From Roseibacillus sp. (GTDB taxonomy: Bacteria; Verrucomicrobiota; Verrucomicrobiia; Verrucomicrobiales; Akkermansiaceae), in NCBI GenBank assembly GCA_022448985.1, contig JAKVCR010000040.1:1-64000 (forward strand): a DNA stretch of 64,000 bases, in the 5' to 3' direction. How positions within the stretch are numbered: position 1 is the stretch's first letter; every line of letters begins with the position of its first letter. The translations under genes were made by a program, and so were the position numbers. The notes below the pieces were generated by a model. That model was not told the origin of the DNA. It saw only the letters and a program-made list of their open reading frames with translations, and did no database searches. This document shows, in pieces, positions 29,877-39,473 of the stretch.

Positions 29877-30746
29877 TCAGGGGAGTTGCCGGCCCCAGGA
29901 CCGGGTAGATAGTCTCACTTCTGCCGGAAGCCATTTCGCCCAGGGTCCCCCGGGGACTTCGGATTCTTCAACGAATCGCCAGTCCACGTCGGCGTTCCCC
30001 CGGACCGCTAGAAAATCACGGACGGCGGGGCTGATATCGATACCGGCATTCTGGTTGGCGGTCGCACGGGGGCGTTTCCCCTCAAAGAGGTAGGGCCAAT
30101 CATCGATTGTGAAGGGGCCGACATCTTTCCATTGGGCGTAGGCGATACGACCCTTGTGGTGGATAGCTACCCATCGATTGTGGCAGACAGAGACCCCCGG
30201 GCCGCGATAGCTACGCCAGAACCAGGGAATAACCTCGGAGGCTTCAGGGCGATGCTCCTTGCCGTGGAGGAGATCGTTGTAGGGAAGTGCGATGTAAAAG
30301 GGGTTCAGCTTTGGCTCAAAGCCAATGGGGAGGTAACCTCGTCGTTTAAAGGGATGATCGTAGCCGCCAAAGCTCTCTTCCCAGTTGGGGTCCCAGGAAC
30401 TGGCGGTGTTTGAAACAGGGTTTCGGACGGTGGGTTGCTCACCCACCCAAAAGACGGTGGCCCGGATTTGGTAGTGCCAGGAATTACGCCTGACCTTCCA
30501 GGTCGGGGGGAGCTCTCCCACAACTTGCGCGAGAGCCGGGCTACGGTAGGGATTCACCAGTCTGGTGATACTGGCTCGCCGGTCCTCAAGAAACTTCCCG
30601 TGTAGCAGCGCGGTGCGCTCTGCAGTGGTGAGCACAGAGGCTGCGACAGGCAGAACCGTTCCTGTTCCGACCAACATCCCTGCGAGAATCACGGCTCCAC
30701 GGCGGGAGCCGGAAATCACATCACAATGGATTCCAGCGAGGCGCAT
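29877..30746 (-). CDS. Secreted protein, possibly double-psi beta-barrel-like
   Basis: Hydrophobic N-terminus; AYAQWKDVGPFTIDDW...AGIDISPAVRDFL resembles DPBB/RlpA (GPF...IDLS). Confidence 0.5.
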   Translation of the reverse strand: MRLAGIHCDVISGSRRGAVILAGMLVGTGTVLPVAASVLTTAERTALLHGKFLEDRRASITRLVNPYRSPALAQVVGELPPTWKVRRNSWHYQIRATVFWVGEQPTVRNPVSNTASSWDPNWEESFGGYDHPFKRRGYLPIGFEPKLNPFYIALPYNDLLHGKEHRPEASEVIPWFWRSYRGPGVSVCHNRWVAIHHKGRIAYAQWKDVGPFTIDDWPYLFEGKRPRATANQNAGIDISPAVRDFLAVRGNADVDWRFVEESEVPGGPWAKWLPAEVRLSTRSWGRQLP

Positions 30747-31235
30747 CTTGTAAGGGGAAACTTATAATCAGTATCATAAAATTTTTTAATAGAGTCAACC
30801 ATATGGACCACCTAGGAGGAAAAAACCTCTAAGTGCGTAAGAATAGGCAATCGGCGACTCTGATAACCCGGGCGTACTTCCAGGAATACTGGGAGCAAAT
30901 CTCCCTCCGCTACTTCCCAAGCGGCCTTTCGATCTACTTTCCTTGGGCAGAAAGGCAGGGAATGAAGGATCCGAGTCACGAAGCCAGCAAGCCCCATGGT
31001 CTCGCATATGGCTGGCTCGGGAGAGGCCAGAGAATGAGGTGAGGCCCTGCGGAACCTTTGCAGGGACCCGGGCACAAGGCCGTTCTCGCCTCCTTTTCGG
31101 TGACGGAAGCCTATAATTTCTCCACAAATCACATTATTATCAGGATATTTTAATATTTTTGTTGCTCAAGAGATCAGGTTCTGCAATTTTATTGGAAATT
31201 CGAAAGAATTCTCCGACACAACTCCATCTAACCTC

Positions 31236-32099
31236 ATGAAATTGAACCCCACTCAGCTGGCCCTTCTTGGGCTTTTGGTCCTTGGAAGCTCTCTTTCCGG
31301 CCAAATCACCAGATCCACCTCCAGTGGCTCCCATAAAGATCCCTACACACCGGTTGGCGGAATTTCAGTGACCCCCACCGTGGTGCAACCGGGGGTCCGC
31401 CCCAAGATGGTATGGAGGATTGAGTATCCGGAGGCTGTTGCTGATTTGAGTGAGATCGATCCAAACGGCACACTTACTCCGAAACAGAGAGTTGACCTGA
31501 AAATCCGGGTGATGGGGGTCGCCCTGCAGGCGGGCAGCACCCAGCTTCCTGCCGCCCTCTGGGTCCGGGTAGGAGCCACCTCTGAGTGGGAACTGGTCTT
31601 TTACGGCCGGGAGAATGATGTGAAACCGGATGAGATTATTTTTGAGAAGAGAGATGTCGTACCCGGTACGCCAATCGACTTCTCTGCCCGGGGTCAATCG
31701 GCAAGCGGGAGCTGGTACAACACGCACTCAACGGCAGGTTCGGACCTTTCTGTTATCGGAATGGTCAGTGGGGACAAGGTGCCGGATTATGCCCCGGCGT
31801 ACGAACAGGGCCGGATCGAAAGCTTCATGACCCAGTTCCTCGATGAAGAGAATCATGTGGTCCTGGGACCGCGCGATATCATTCATACATTTGAACTTGG
31901 CTCCAGCAATCCGGGAGACTGGTGGTTTGATATGCAGGACATCGTCTGCATGACGACGCTCAGTCAGCCCCGGCGCAACAATGAGAATCGCACTCGCCTG
32001 GAATTGAGGGGATCTTCCAGTAGCCAGACCGGTTCGTCCGCGACGGTGGACGACAAGGGAAAAATCCACCGGGGACGGAGAGACGAAAGTGGTCGCTGA
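31236..32099 (+). CDS. Secreted protein of unknown function
   Basis: MKLNPTQLALLGLLVLGSSLSGQ signal peptide; 287 aa. Confidence 0.7.
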   Translation: MKLNPTQLALLGLLVLGSSLSGQITRSTSSGSHKDPYTPVGGISVTPTVVQPGVRPKMVWRIEYPEAVADLSEIDPNGTLTPKQRVDLKIRVMGVALQAGSTQLPAALWVRVGATSEWELVFYGRENDVKPDEIIFEKRDVVPGTPIDFSARGQSASGSWYNTHSTAGSDLSVIGMVSGDKVPDYAPAYEQGRIESFMTQFLDEENHVVLGPRDIIHTFELGSSNPGDWWFDMQDIVCMTTLSQPRRNNENRTRLELRGSSSSQTGSSATVDDKGKIHRGRRDESGR

Positions 32100-32158
32100 G
32101 GATAAGTCCTCAGGGATTCTCTCCTGAAACCTTCACCCAACACACACCACACGTAATC

Positions 32159-33190
32159 ATGAAGAAGCATATACTATTACTGGTCGCGGCAATGCCGTGC
32201 ATGGTATCCGCGGATCCGGCCGACTACGTCAATTTTGTCCGGCAGATCCAGCAGGACAGCGGGGTCGAATGGGATATGGGCGTTGGACCGAACGGAACCA
32301 AGATTTCCCCAACGGGGGTGAGTGCACAGGGTTCGTTCTTCGAGCTCTGGGCGATCCACAGCCTCACCGTATCGGAGTTTCTACTCGATGAGCAGTATGT
32401 GACGGCTTATACGCCCAACGCCACTATCAGCATTATCAGCCAGGATCCCTATGAGGCGATCCCCAGGACGCGGGCGGATCAACCGTTCCAAGTGCAGATT
32501 GCGGTAAGAGGGCTGATCGACAGAAGCGACCCCAACTACGCGACCGCGCCAGCGGCTGCCAAGTGGGTGGATTATACTCATTCCACATTCGAATATCCTG
32601 AGAGTGCGTTCAGCTTCGAGGACGTGGAAAATCCGGTCGGAACAGTCGCGACAGAAGGTTACATGGAGGAGACGGCCAGTACGACCATCACGTTCTCCAC
32701 GACTAATCTGATCGGGGCGGATCTGACCCAGATGAAGGGCGAAGAGATTTTCACGATCACCGCACAGGCTGACTATGGGGTATCCGCAACCATTCTCGAT
32801 TCGGAGAAAGTCCAGATCTGGCCTATTGCCACCGGGACGGTCAGCGGGGTCAACCCCACCAGGTATTACGAGCAGGTGCCTCCCGTTTCCGTGAATCTGG
32901 TCAATCTGTATCCGGATAGCACCACCTATCTGCGGATTTATCCCGGCGAGCCAAAGGCGTTGCCCAGTCGGACCAAGACCGTGAACTCAAGTTTCGTGAT
33001 CATTGAAGATTCCATTCCGCAGGACCGGGATCTGACCGTCCATAACATGGACGATTATTTCACGGAAGAAGGGTTGCACACCATTGAATTGCTCCATCGG
33101 ACACCCTTTGGAACTGATCTGTTGGATTCAGTGCAGGTCACCGTGGACCGGACGATCGAGGTTAATGGTGGCGTGATCGATCAGGAGTAG
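32159..33190 (+). CDS. Secreted protein of unknown function
   Basis: MKKHILLLVAAMPCMVSADPADYV signal peptide; 343 aa. Confidence 0.7.
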   Translation: MKKHILLLVAAMPCMVSADPADYVNFVRQIQQDSGVEWDMGVGPNGTKISPTGVSAQGSFFELWAIHSLTVSEFLLDEQYVTAYTPNATISIISQDPYEAIPRTRADQPFQVQIAVRGLIDRSDPNYATAPAAAKWVDYTHSTFEYPESAFSFEDVENPVGTVATEGYMEETASTTITFSTTNLIGADLTQMKGEEIFTITAQADYGVSATILDSEKVQIWPIATGTVSGVNPTRYYEQVPPVSVNLVNLYPDSTTYLRIYPGEPKALPSRTKTVNSSFVIIEDSIPQDRDLTVHNMDDYFTEEGLHTIELLHRTPFGTDLLDSVQVTVDRTIEVNGGVIDQE

Positions 33191-33208
33191 CATTCTCATT
33201 TTTTCACT

Positions 33209-33856
33209 ATGAATAAAATCGTATTGTTCGTCTGGATCATCGGTATTGGGATGAGTTCCCTCGGTGCGGTGGAACCGGTTGTGCCCGGGGGCGGAATCAA
33301 GCAGGCCAAGGGGAAAGAGCTCAAGGTTCGTCCGCGAATGACTCATGAGCAACTCGCCAGACTTCAGCGGCCCCGTGACCCGAAATTGAGCGGACAGACT
33401 GTCAAACTTTCCGACTTGCAGCAGCGAAATCTGCGAAAGGATTCCGAAGCATCAGCCAGAGCGGCCAAGCGTCGGGAAAGTCTGGTCGCGCGTTCCACGA
33501 TCGTTTCGGGAGCATCGAGCTGGACGATCGTCCCGCGAGGCGCAGTGTTAAGTATCCCATCCCGCTTTCAGCGCCTTGTGAACGGGCAGCGCCAGGGGAA
33601 GTTGGTAACATGGCACGATTTCCACGCGAAGAATTCCTCGTGGATTCGTCTCCTTCCGGTCACGCTTGAGCAGGCCACCGGTCAGGATCCGTTGTCGGAA
33701 GAGTACATTGCTTCCCTGAAGCGCACCGGCCTCCTGGTAGTGGCAACGTGCCAGGGAGGGCCCATCTCCGTACACCTCCCGGTGGAGGGTAAGGCCCCTC
33801 CCAAGGTGTCCAAGCCGATCAGGGCGGCGGACTGGAAATCACCCTCCCGGCGTTGA
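33209..33856 (+). CDS. Secreted protein of unknown function
   Basis: MNKIVLFVWIIGIGMSSLGAVEP signal peptide; co-directional with the two preceding genes. Confidence 0.65.
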   Translation: MNKIVLFVWIIGIGMSSLGAVEPVVPGGGIKQAKGKELKVRPRMTHEQLARLQRPRDPKLSGQTVKLSDLQQRNLRKDSEASARAAKRRESLVARSTIVSGASSWTIVPRGAVLSIPSRFQRLVNGQRQGKLVTWHDFHAKNSSWIRLLPVTLEQATGQDPLSEEYIASLKRTGLLVVATCQGGPISVHLPVEGKAPPKVSKPIRAADWKSPSRR

Positions 33857-33890
33857 TCCTGTTTTTCATCCAAATACCGGATTGCATAAA

Positions 33891-33922
33891 AACAAGCTGG
33901 GGTTTCCCCAGCTTGTTCTGTT
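33891..33922 (+). terminator. Rho-independent terminator ending the 31.2-33.9 kb gene set
   Basis: Perfect 12-bp stem AACAAGCTGGGG-TTT-CCCCAGCTTGTT. Confidence 0.85.
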
Positions 33923-34044
33923 CCGGGGCCTAGTGATCACGGTGGCGAAGGATGGGCCTCTGTTCTCGACCACGGAATTGATAAACTTACTTCGGAGGTT
34001 GCTCCGGTCTTGAGTTTAAGGCTTCTTTTCGAGATACTGCGGTA

Positions 34045-34629
34045 GTGGAACAAGCGGTCCTGCAATTGCAGTTTTCGTTTAGTGAAAGAGAGAGGCGCAA
34101 GGCGCAGAAGCCGTGCGTGCGCAGGGGGTGCGACTCCGAGATGACGATGAGGGCCAGGTCACTCTGCAATCAGTTGGGGTTGCCTGTTTTGGCGGCGAAG
34201 GTCACGGTGGAGTGGAACCCGCGAATGCGGTCGACGGCGGGGCGGGCCACCTGGCCGGATGCGGTAGTTGAAGTGAATCCCGCTCTGGAGGATATTTCTG
34301 AAAGTGAGACCGAGCGCACGTTCCTACACGAACTTGCGCACCTCGTGGCATATGAGCGAGCGGGAAACCGCCGGATTCGGCCGCATGGACCGGAGTGGCG
34401 GCGGGCCTGTTGTGATCTGGGCATTCCCGGGGAGCGGGCGGGACACAGCCTGCCCCTGCCTACGCGGACAATGCGCCGCAAGTGGCGCTATTTCTGCCCA
34501 GGATGCTGGGCGGTGTTTGATCGGGTACGGCGGATGCGAGGGGCCTCGGCCTGTTACACGTGCTGTCTCAAGCACAACCGGGGAGATTACGACGAGCGTT
34601 TCCGTTTCGTGGAAAAGCGGATCTCCTAG
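34045..34629 (+). CDS. SprT-like zinc-binding protein
   Basis: FLHELAHLVAYER (HExxH), HGPEWRRACCDLGIP, CPGC...CYTCC zinc ribbon. Confidence 0.85.
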   Translation: MEQAVLQLQFSFSERERRKAQKPCVRRGCDSEMTMRARSLCNQLGLPVLAAKVTVEWNPRMRSTAGRATWPDAVVEVNPALEDISESETERTFLHELAHLVAYERAGNRRIRPHGPEWRRACCDLGIPGERAGHSLPLPTRTMRRKWRYFCPGCWAVFDRVRRMRGASACYTCCLKHNRGDYDERFRFVEKRIS

Positions 34630-34638
34630 CGCGCGGGT

Positions 34639-36189
34639 TCAGTTGCCAGCGAGCTGGGGAAAGAGTCTGAGCACCTGGGGAGGGAAGGTGTTGGGCCATC
34701 CCTCGTTTTTAGCGGGTTGACCTGAGTTTGAGCGGCCCTGTTTGATGGCGTGATAAAGATCGTCAACCAGGTCTTTGACGATATCGGGGTGCTTGGCCTG
34801 CAGGTTCGTCTTCTCGGCAGGGTCGGATATGAGATTGTAGAGCTGGATTGGAGGGAGCGACTTATTCCGAAGCGCGTTATTGGGGCGGGGTGAAGACCAG
34901 CCTCCTGAGCCGGGACAGAGACAGAGTTTCCAGAAGCCCTTCCGGATGGCGAAGGATCCGTTGATTGAGTGGTGGATGGTGTAGGGCCGGAGGGGGGTCC
35001 GGCTATCCGGGTGATCAAGGGCCGAGAGAAAGGAGAAGGAGTCTTCGGCGGCATTTTTGGGAAACTGGCGTCCTCGCACCCCGAGGATCTCAGCCGCTGT
35101 TGCAAAGAAGTCCGTGGTGCAGATTGTGAGGTTGCAGGAGCTGTTTGGCTTCACCCGTTCGGGCCAGCGGACAAGGAAGGGAACACGGTGTCCACCTTCA
35201 TAGATGTCGGCCTTGTGGCCGCGCCAGTCAGCGTTGGGCTTGTGTCCCTGGGAGACAAGCTTGGGAATACCGGCGGCGGGCGAACACCCATTGTCGGTGG
35301 TGAATAGGAAAATGGTGTTCGCGGCGACCTTTCGCTCGGCCAGTTCCTTCATGACCTCGCCCACTACCCAGTCAGTTTCCATGACAAAGTCGCCATACTT
35401 GCCGAGAGGGGACTTTCCCTGCCACTGCCTGGAGGGAACAATGGGAGTGTGTGGACTGGTGAGGGGAAGATAGAGGAAGAACGGGGACTTGCCCTCTACC
35501 GCGGATTTGATGAAGGCCCGTGACTCACGGGCGAAATCGATGAGACAGTTCTCTGCCTCAAAATCAGCGGTGGCAGGGCCTTGCCGGTTCCAACCCTTGC
35601 TCACGGTGGGAACTCCCACCGCCTTGTCGTTGCGCAGATAGAGATAGGGAGCCATGTCGAGGGAGGCGGGAAAGAGAAAGTCATCGGTGAAGCCCAGCTT
35701 GAGTGGTCCCTGCTGTGGAGGCTTGGAGAAGTCGATGTTCCAGCAGGTGCCCTTGGTTGGGCCATTGGCGGCCTTGGCGGGCTGTTCCAGCATGTGCCAG
35801 TTCAGTCCAAGGTGCCATTTGCCCACCACACAGGTGCGGTAGCCGCGCTCCTTGAGGAAGCTGGCGATTGTAGGACGTTTGGGATCCATGATGGACCGGT
35901 CGGGAGGAAAGAGAACGTGTTTTTTGAGGGAAGAACGCCAGTTATACCGACCGGTGAGAATTCCGTAGCGGGTCGGGGTGCAGACCGAGGATGTCGTGTG
36001 AGCATCGGTGAAGCGCATTCCTTCTGCCCGCAGCCTGTCCAGATTAGGAGTAGGGATCTTGCCGCCTGCGTGGGAGACATCGCCATAGCCCATGTCATCG
36101 GCGAGAATGAAGACGAAGTTGGGCTTGGCCAGGAGAGCAGGAGCAAGGAATGGGGAGCAAGCAACAATGAGGACAAACAGGGCTTTCAT
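34639..36189 (-). CDS. Sulfatase (arylsulfatase family, Cys-type)
   Basis: Signal peptide; PNFVFILADDMGYGDVSHAGGKIPTPNLDRL; CTPTRYGILTGRY; GKWHLG. Confidence 0.93.
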   Translation of the reverse strand: MKALFVLIVACSPFLAPALLAKPNFVFILADDMGYGDVSHAGGKIPTPNLDRLRAEGMRFTDAHTTSSVCTPTRYGILTGRYNWRSSLKKHVLFPPDRSIMDPKRPTIASFLKERGYRTCVVGKWHLGLNWHMLEQPAKAANGPTKGTCWNIDFSKPPQQGPLKLGFTDDFLFPASLDMAPYLYLRNDKAVGVPTVSKGWNRQGPATADFEAENCLIDFARESRAFIKSAVEGKSPFFLYLPLTSPHTPIVPSRQWQGKSPLGKYGDFVMETDWVVGEVMKELAERKVAANTIFLFTTDNGCSPAAGIPKLVSQGHKPNADWRGHKADIYEGGHRVPFLVRWPERVKPNSSCNLTICTTDFFATAAEILGVRGRQFPKNAAEDSFSFLSALDHPDSRTPLRPYTIHHSINGSFAIRKGFWKLCLCPGSGGWSSPRPNNALRNKSLPPIQLYNLISDPAEKTNLQAKHPDIVKDLVDDLYHAIKQGRSNSGQPAKNEGWPNTFPPQVLRLFPQLAGN

Positions 36190-36207
36190 ACGGATGGACA
36201 GGGGGCT

Positions 36208-39200
36208 CTATTTGACAATCATTTCACCCTTCATCAGGACCCAGTGTCCGGGGAAGGTGCAGAGGTAAGGATAGATACCGGGCTTCTCAGGGGCGAGAAA
36301 GCGTAATGTTTCCGAGGAGTGGGGTTCCAGGAGCTTGGTGGCGTGCAGGATGCGCTTGTCGTCGGGGATGAAGTGTTTCTTCACACCTTCCGGGCTTTTG
36401 GCCATTTCGTTGGCGGCGGTGCCAATAGTCTCGATGGAAGTGTTGTGTTTGAGAATGAGCAGATTGTGTGGAGTGGCATCGGGATTGGTGAAGATCAGTT
36501 TGACGGGTTGTCCTGCCTTCACCTCAAACCGATCCCGGGTGAAGAGGAGCCGCTCGGGAATACAGCCGATCTTCACTTTTATGAGGTTCTTCTGAGAATC
36601 GAATGCCGCTTCACGGGCGTTGCGGGGAGAGGTGCCCGCTTTTGTCTTGGAGCTGCGGTCGAAGGTCTTCATGAACTTCTCCACGACAGGAGGAGTATTC
36701 TCCCTCCAGAACGGGAGAATGGATTCTGCGCCAAAGGCGGTCCGGATGGCGTAGTTGAGATGCGTCTCCCGGGAGTGGGAGAGGGTGGCAAGGAGGGCCT
36801 GAAAAGCTGCCGGGGTAGCGAGGTAGGTGGATGCGGTGACGGCCTCCAGACGAACCAGGGCACTTTCGTCGTTGGCACTCTGAAGGAGGAGCTCTCCCCG
36901 GTCCTTTCCGCTCAGGCCGCAATCAGCGTAGCGTAACTGACGGGTGGCGGCGGCGCGCGCGTGGTGGATCTCACAGGAGAGCAGTTCCTTCAGTAGGCCG
37001 GGATTGGCGGCCTCGATACCGCGGTAGGTCCAGAGGGCTTCCAGCTGATGGTGGCGGAAGCGCTGATCCTTGGAATCGAGCTTGGCGACCCAGGCGTTCA
37101 GGGCGCTACCTACCTCGAGGGGGTCCCGATCTCGCAGTTCACGTTTGGCCCAGTAGCGGTAACGGTATTCCCTGCGCTTGAGCAGGTCGAGGAGGGCGGA
37201 GATCGATGCGCCGGCGATCTTGGGAGGGTCCTGCAACTTCGCGCCCTTGGGGACGATTCGCCAGATACGTCCCGACTTGCGGTCGCGGCGCGGATCGCGA
37301 AGGGAGTACTGGGCATGGCCTTTTACCGGATTGTACCAGTCGCAGACATACATGGCGCCCCGTGGTCCGTAGCGGAGGTCGACCGGGATAAAGGAGAGGT
37401 TGGTAGAGAAGATAATGTTGAATTGAAATTCCTCACGGAAGTGGTCGCCGTGTTCAATCCATCTGTGGAACTCGACCCGGTTGGTGGGCTTGTAACGAAC
37501 TTTGACAAAGCCGCCCTGCAGGTCGCCCGGCCAGGAAGGGAAGTCGACAAACTCGTGACCGCAGACGCCGGAGTAGGCTGGTATTCCGTTAGCTCTCGGG
37601 TGCTGGGCCGGGTAGGGAGCGTTGGTGGCGTGGAACGCGCTCGCAAAGATGGGATGGCTGGCCACGTGTTGCCCCCAGTCATCAAAGGTCACGCCCCACG
37701 GGTTGGTATTGGGGTAGCCGCCGAATGCAGTGAGCCGCTGTGAACCGGGACGGAAGCGGAACCACGAGCTGTTTTTGGCACGGACTGGACCGTATGCGGT
37801 CTCGACCTGGGAGTTGTGGAAAATGGACTCCCGGAAAACGAGATCGCCATCGGGTGTCCATACGAAATCGTGCAATGCATGGTGTGAGTCCTCGCAACCA
37901 AAACCGGTCAGGACGATCTCGCGGTGATCTGCCCGGTCATCCCCATCGGTGTCCGCGAGGAAGACCAGATGTGGCTCCTCTGAGACGTAGACTCCACCCT
38001 TGCCGAGGACAAAGGAGAGAGGCACTTCCAGATTGTCTGCAAAGACAGTCGATTTATCGGCTTTCCCGTCTCTGTCGGTATCTTCCAGGATGATGATCTT
38101 GTCGCTGGGTTTGCGTCCGGGGTAGAGGTGCGGATAGGTGGTTGAGCAGGAGACCCAGAGTCGCCCACGGGCATCCCAGCGCATCTGGATGGGGCAGGCC
38201 AGGTCGGGGAAATCTTCCTCGGAGGCGAAGCAGTTGACTTCGAAGCGCTCATCGACCTGGAAGGCCGCAAGCTCATCCTTGGGGGAGAGCCACTTGTTAG
38301 CTCCGCGCCCCTGCGCAGTTTCTTCCAGCGGAGGGAGCTTGGAATCGTCCACCACGCCCTTCTTCCCCTGTGCGGTTTTCCAGATGGCCTTGTTGCGGTT
38401 GGCCACCATGAGGTCGAAGTTGCGCATGGCAGGAAGGAAGTCGAGATAGCCGTAATTCCTGTTGCGGCCCCCGGTGTAGTAGAAGGTGTTGAGGGGGCGG
38501 TAGCGGTGGAAGAACTGGAAGGACTTGTCCACCACGAGGGCGCGGATCGTTTCGTTCACATCCGGAGCAGTTTCGCCGAAGAGCTGGCGATAGAGGGCGT
38601 TGGCGAGGACCTGCTGGCCCGCTCCGTTTAGCTGCGCGCCGTTACTGGTGAGGGCGCTTCCTTTTTCCGCCATGGCGTTGGCAGTGGCAGGAAAGATGTC
38701 GGCAAAGGCAACCTTGTGCCTGCCAGCGCTCTCCTTGATGGCCTGGCCATAGAGCTTCAGGCTTTCATTGTTACGATCGGCAGCAGGAACACCCTTGATA
38801 TTTTCGTTGGCGATGGGGGAGAGGACAATAATACGGGGTGCGCTCTTCCCATTGTAGGAGCGTGACTTGAGCTGGGAGAGAAAGGCGTCAAAGCGCGCCC
38901 GGAAGGCGGTGAGGCCGGGCTTTCCCGCGAAGGATTCATTATAACCAAAGGCTGCAACAATGACATCGGTGCGGTAGTAGGTGAGATGCTGGTCAAGGTC
39001 GCCGAAGTTGGCAGGTCTCGGTTGCAGGTCGATCTCGTCTGCCGGCCAGGAAAAGTTCCGGACGCTGAGTTCATGACGAGGGAAACGCTGATGGAGAAGC
39101 GTTTCGAAATAGCCGTAGTGCCGTGCGTTATCGAGAAGACCGCTCCCGATAAAGGCTATCTGGTCTCCCGGTTCCAGTTTCAGGGGGAGGGAGGTGGTGA

Positions 39201-39366
39201 CTGGTTCGGCCTGTGGGGCGCGGGGGGAGGTCTTGAGGTTGATGTAGTACTGGGCCAGTTCGGGGGCTTTCTCCTGACCCTTTGGAGTAGCCGGCTTCTT
39301 TCGCTTCTGGGCCGCGAGGGGCTCGAGGAAAAGAGCAAGAAGCGGCAGGAGTGTGATGAATTTCAT
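36208..39366 (-). CDS. Multidomain secreted protein: SGNH-hydrolase-like + PVC-type dehydrogenase/beta-propeller + HEAT-like + azurin-like cupredoxin
   Basis: FIGSGLLDNARHYGYFETLL (SGNH-like); RWDARGRLWVSCSTTYPHLYPG...KIIILEDTDRDGKADKSTVFAD (Piru_Ver-type N-term); C-terminal TNPDATPHNLLI...YLCTFPGHWVLMKGEM (type 1 copper ligands H, C-x4-H-x3-M). Confidence 0.85.
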   Translation of the reverse strand: MKFITLLPLLALFLEPLAAQKRKKPATPKGQEKAPELAQYYINLKTSPRAPQAEPVTTSLPLKLEPGDQIAFIGSGLLDNARHYGYFETLLHQRFPRHELSVRNFSWPADEIDLQPRPANFGDLDQHLTYYRTDVIVAAFGYNESFAGKPGLTAFRARFDAFLSQLKSRSYNGKSAPRIIVLSPIANENIKGVPAADRNNESLKLYGQAIKESAGRHKVAFADIFPATANAMAEKGSALTSNGAQLNGAGQQVLANALYRQLFGETAPDVNETIRALVVDKSFQFFHRYRPLNTFYYTGGRNRNYGYLDFLPAMRNFDLMVANRNKAIWKTAQGKKGVVDDSKLPPLEETAQGRGANKWLSPKDELAAFQVDERFEVNCFASEEDFPDLACPIQMRWDARGRLWVSCSTTYPHLYPGRKPSDKIIILEDTDRDGKADKSTVFADNLEVPLSFVLGKGGVYVSEEPHLVFLADTDGDDRADHREIVLTGFGCEDSHHALHDFVWTPDGDLVFRESIFHNSQVETAYGPVRAKNSSWFRFRPGSQRLTAFGGYPNTNPWGVTFDDWGQHVASHPIFASAFHATNAPYPAQHPRANGIPAYSGVCGHEFVDFPSWPGDLQGGFVKVRYKPTNRVEFHRWIEHGDHFREEFQFNIIFSTNLSFIPVDLRYGPRGAMYVCDWYNPVKGHAQYSLRDPRRDRKSGRIWRIVPKGAKLQDPPKIAGASISALLDLLKRREYRYRYWAKRELRDRDPLEVGSALNAWVAKLDSKDQRFRHHQLEALWTYRGIEAANPGLLKELLSCEIHHARAAATRQLRYADCGLSGKDRGELLLQSANDESALVRLEAVTASTYLATPAAFQALLATLSHSRETHLNYAIRTAFGAESILPFWRENTPPVVEKFMKTFDRSSKTKAGTSPRNAREAAFDSQKNLIKVKIGCIPERLLFTRDRFEVKAGQPVKLIFTNPDATPHNLLILKHNTSIETIGTAANEMAKSPEGVKKHFIPDDKRILHATKLLEPHSSETLRFLAPEKPGIYPYLCTFPGHWVLMKGEMIVK

Positions 39367-39473
39367 GGCAGGTATGAACGCTGGTGAAGGCTGCCAAAGC
39401 CCTGTATCCGCTGGCGAGGCGAATTTGCGGGGATTGCCTTTTCTCGATGCCTTGGAAGGCATAAACGGGTGGG

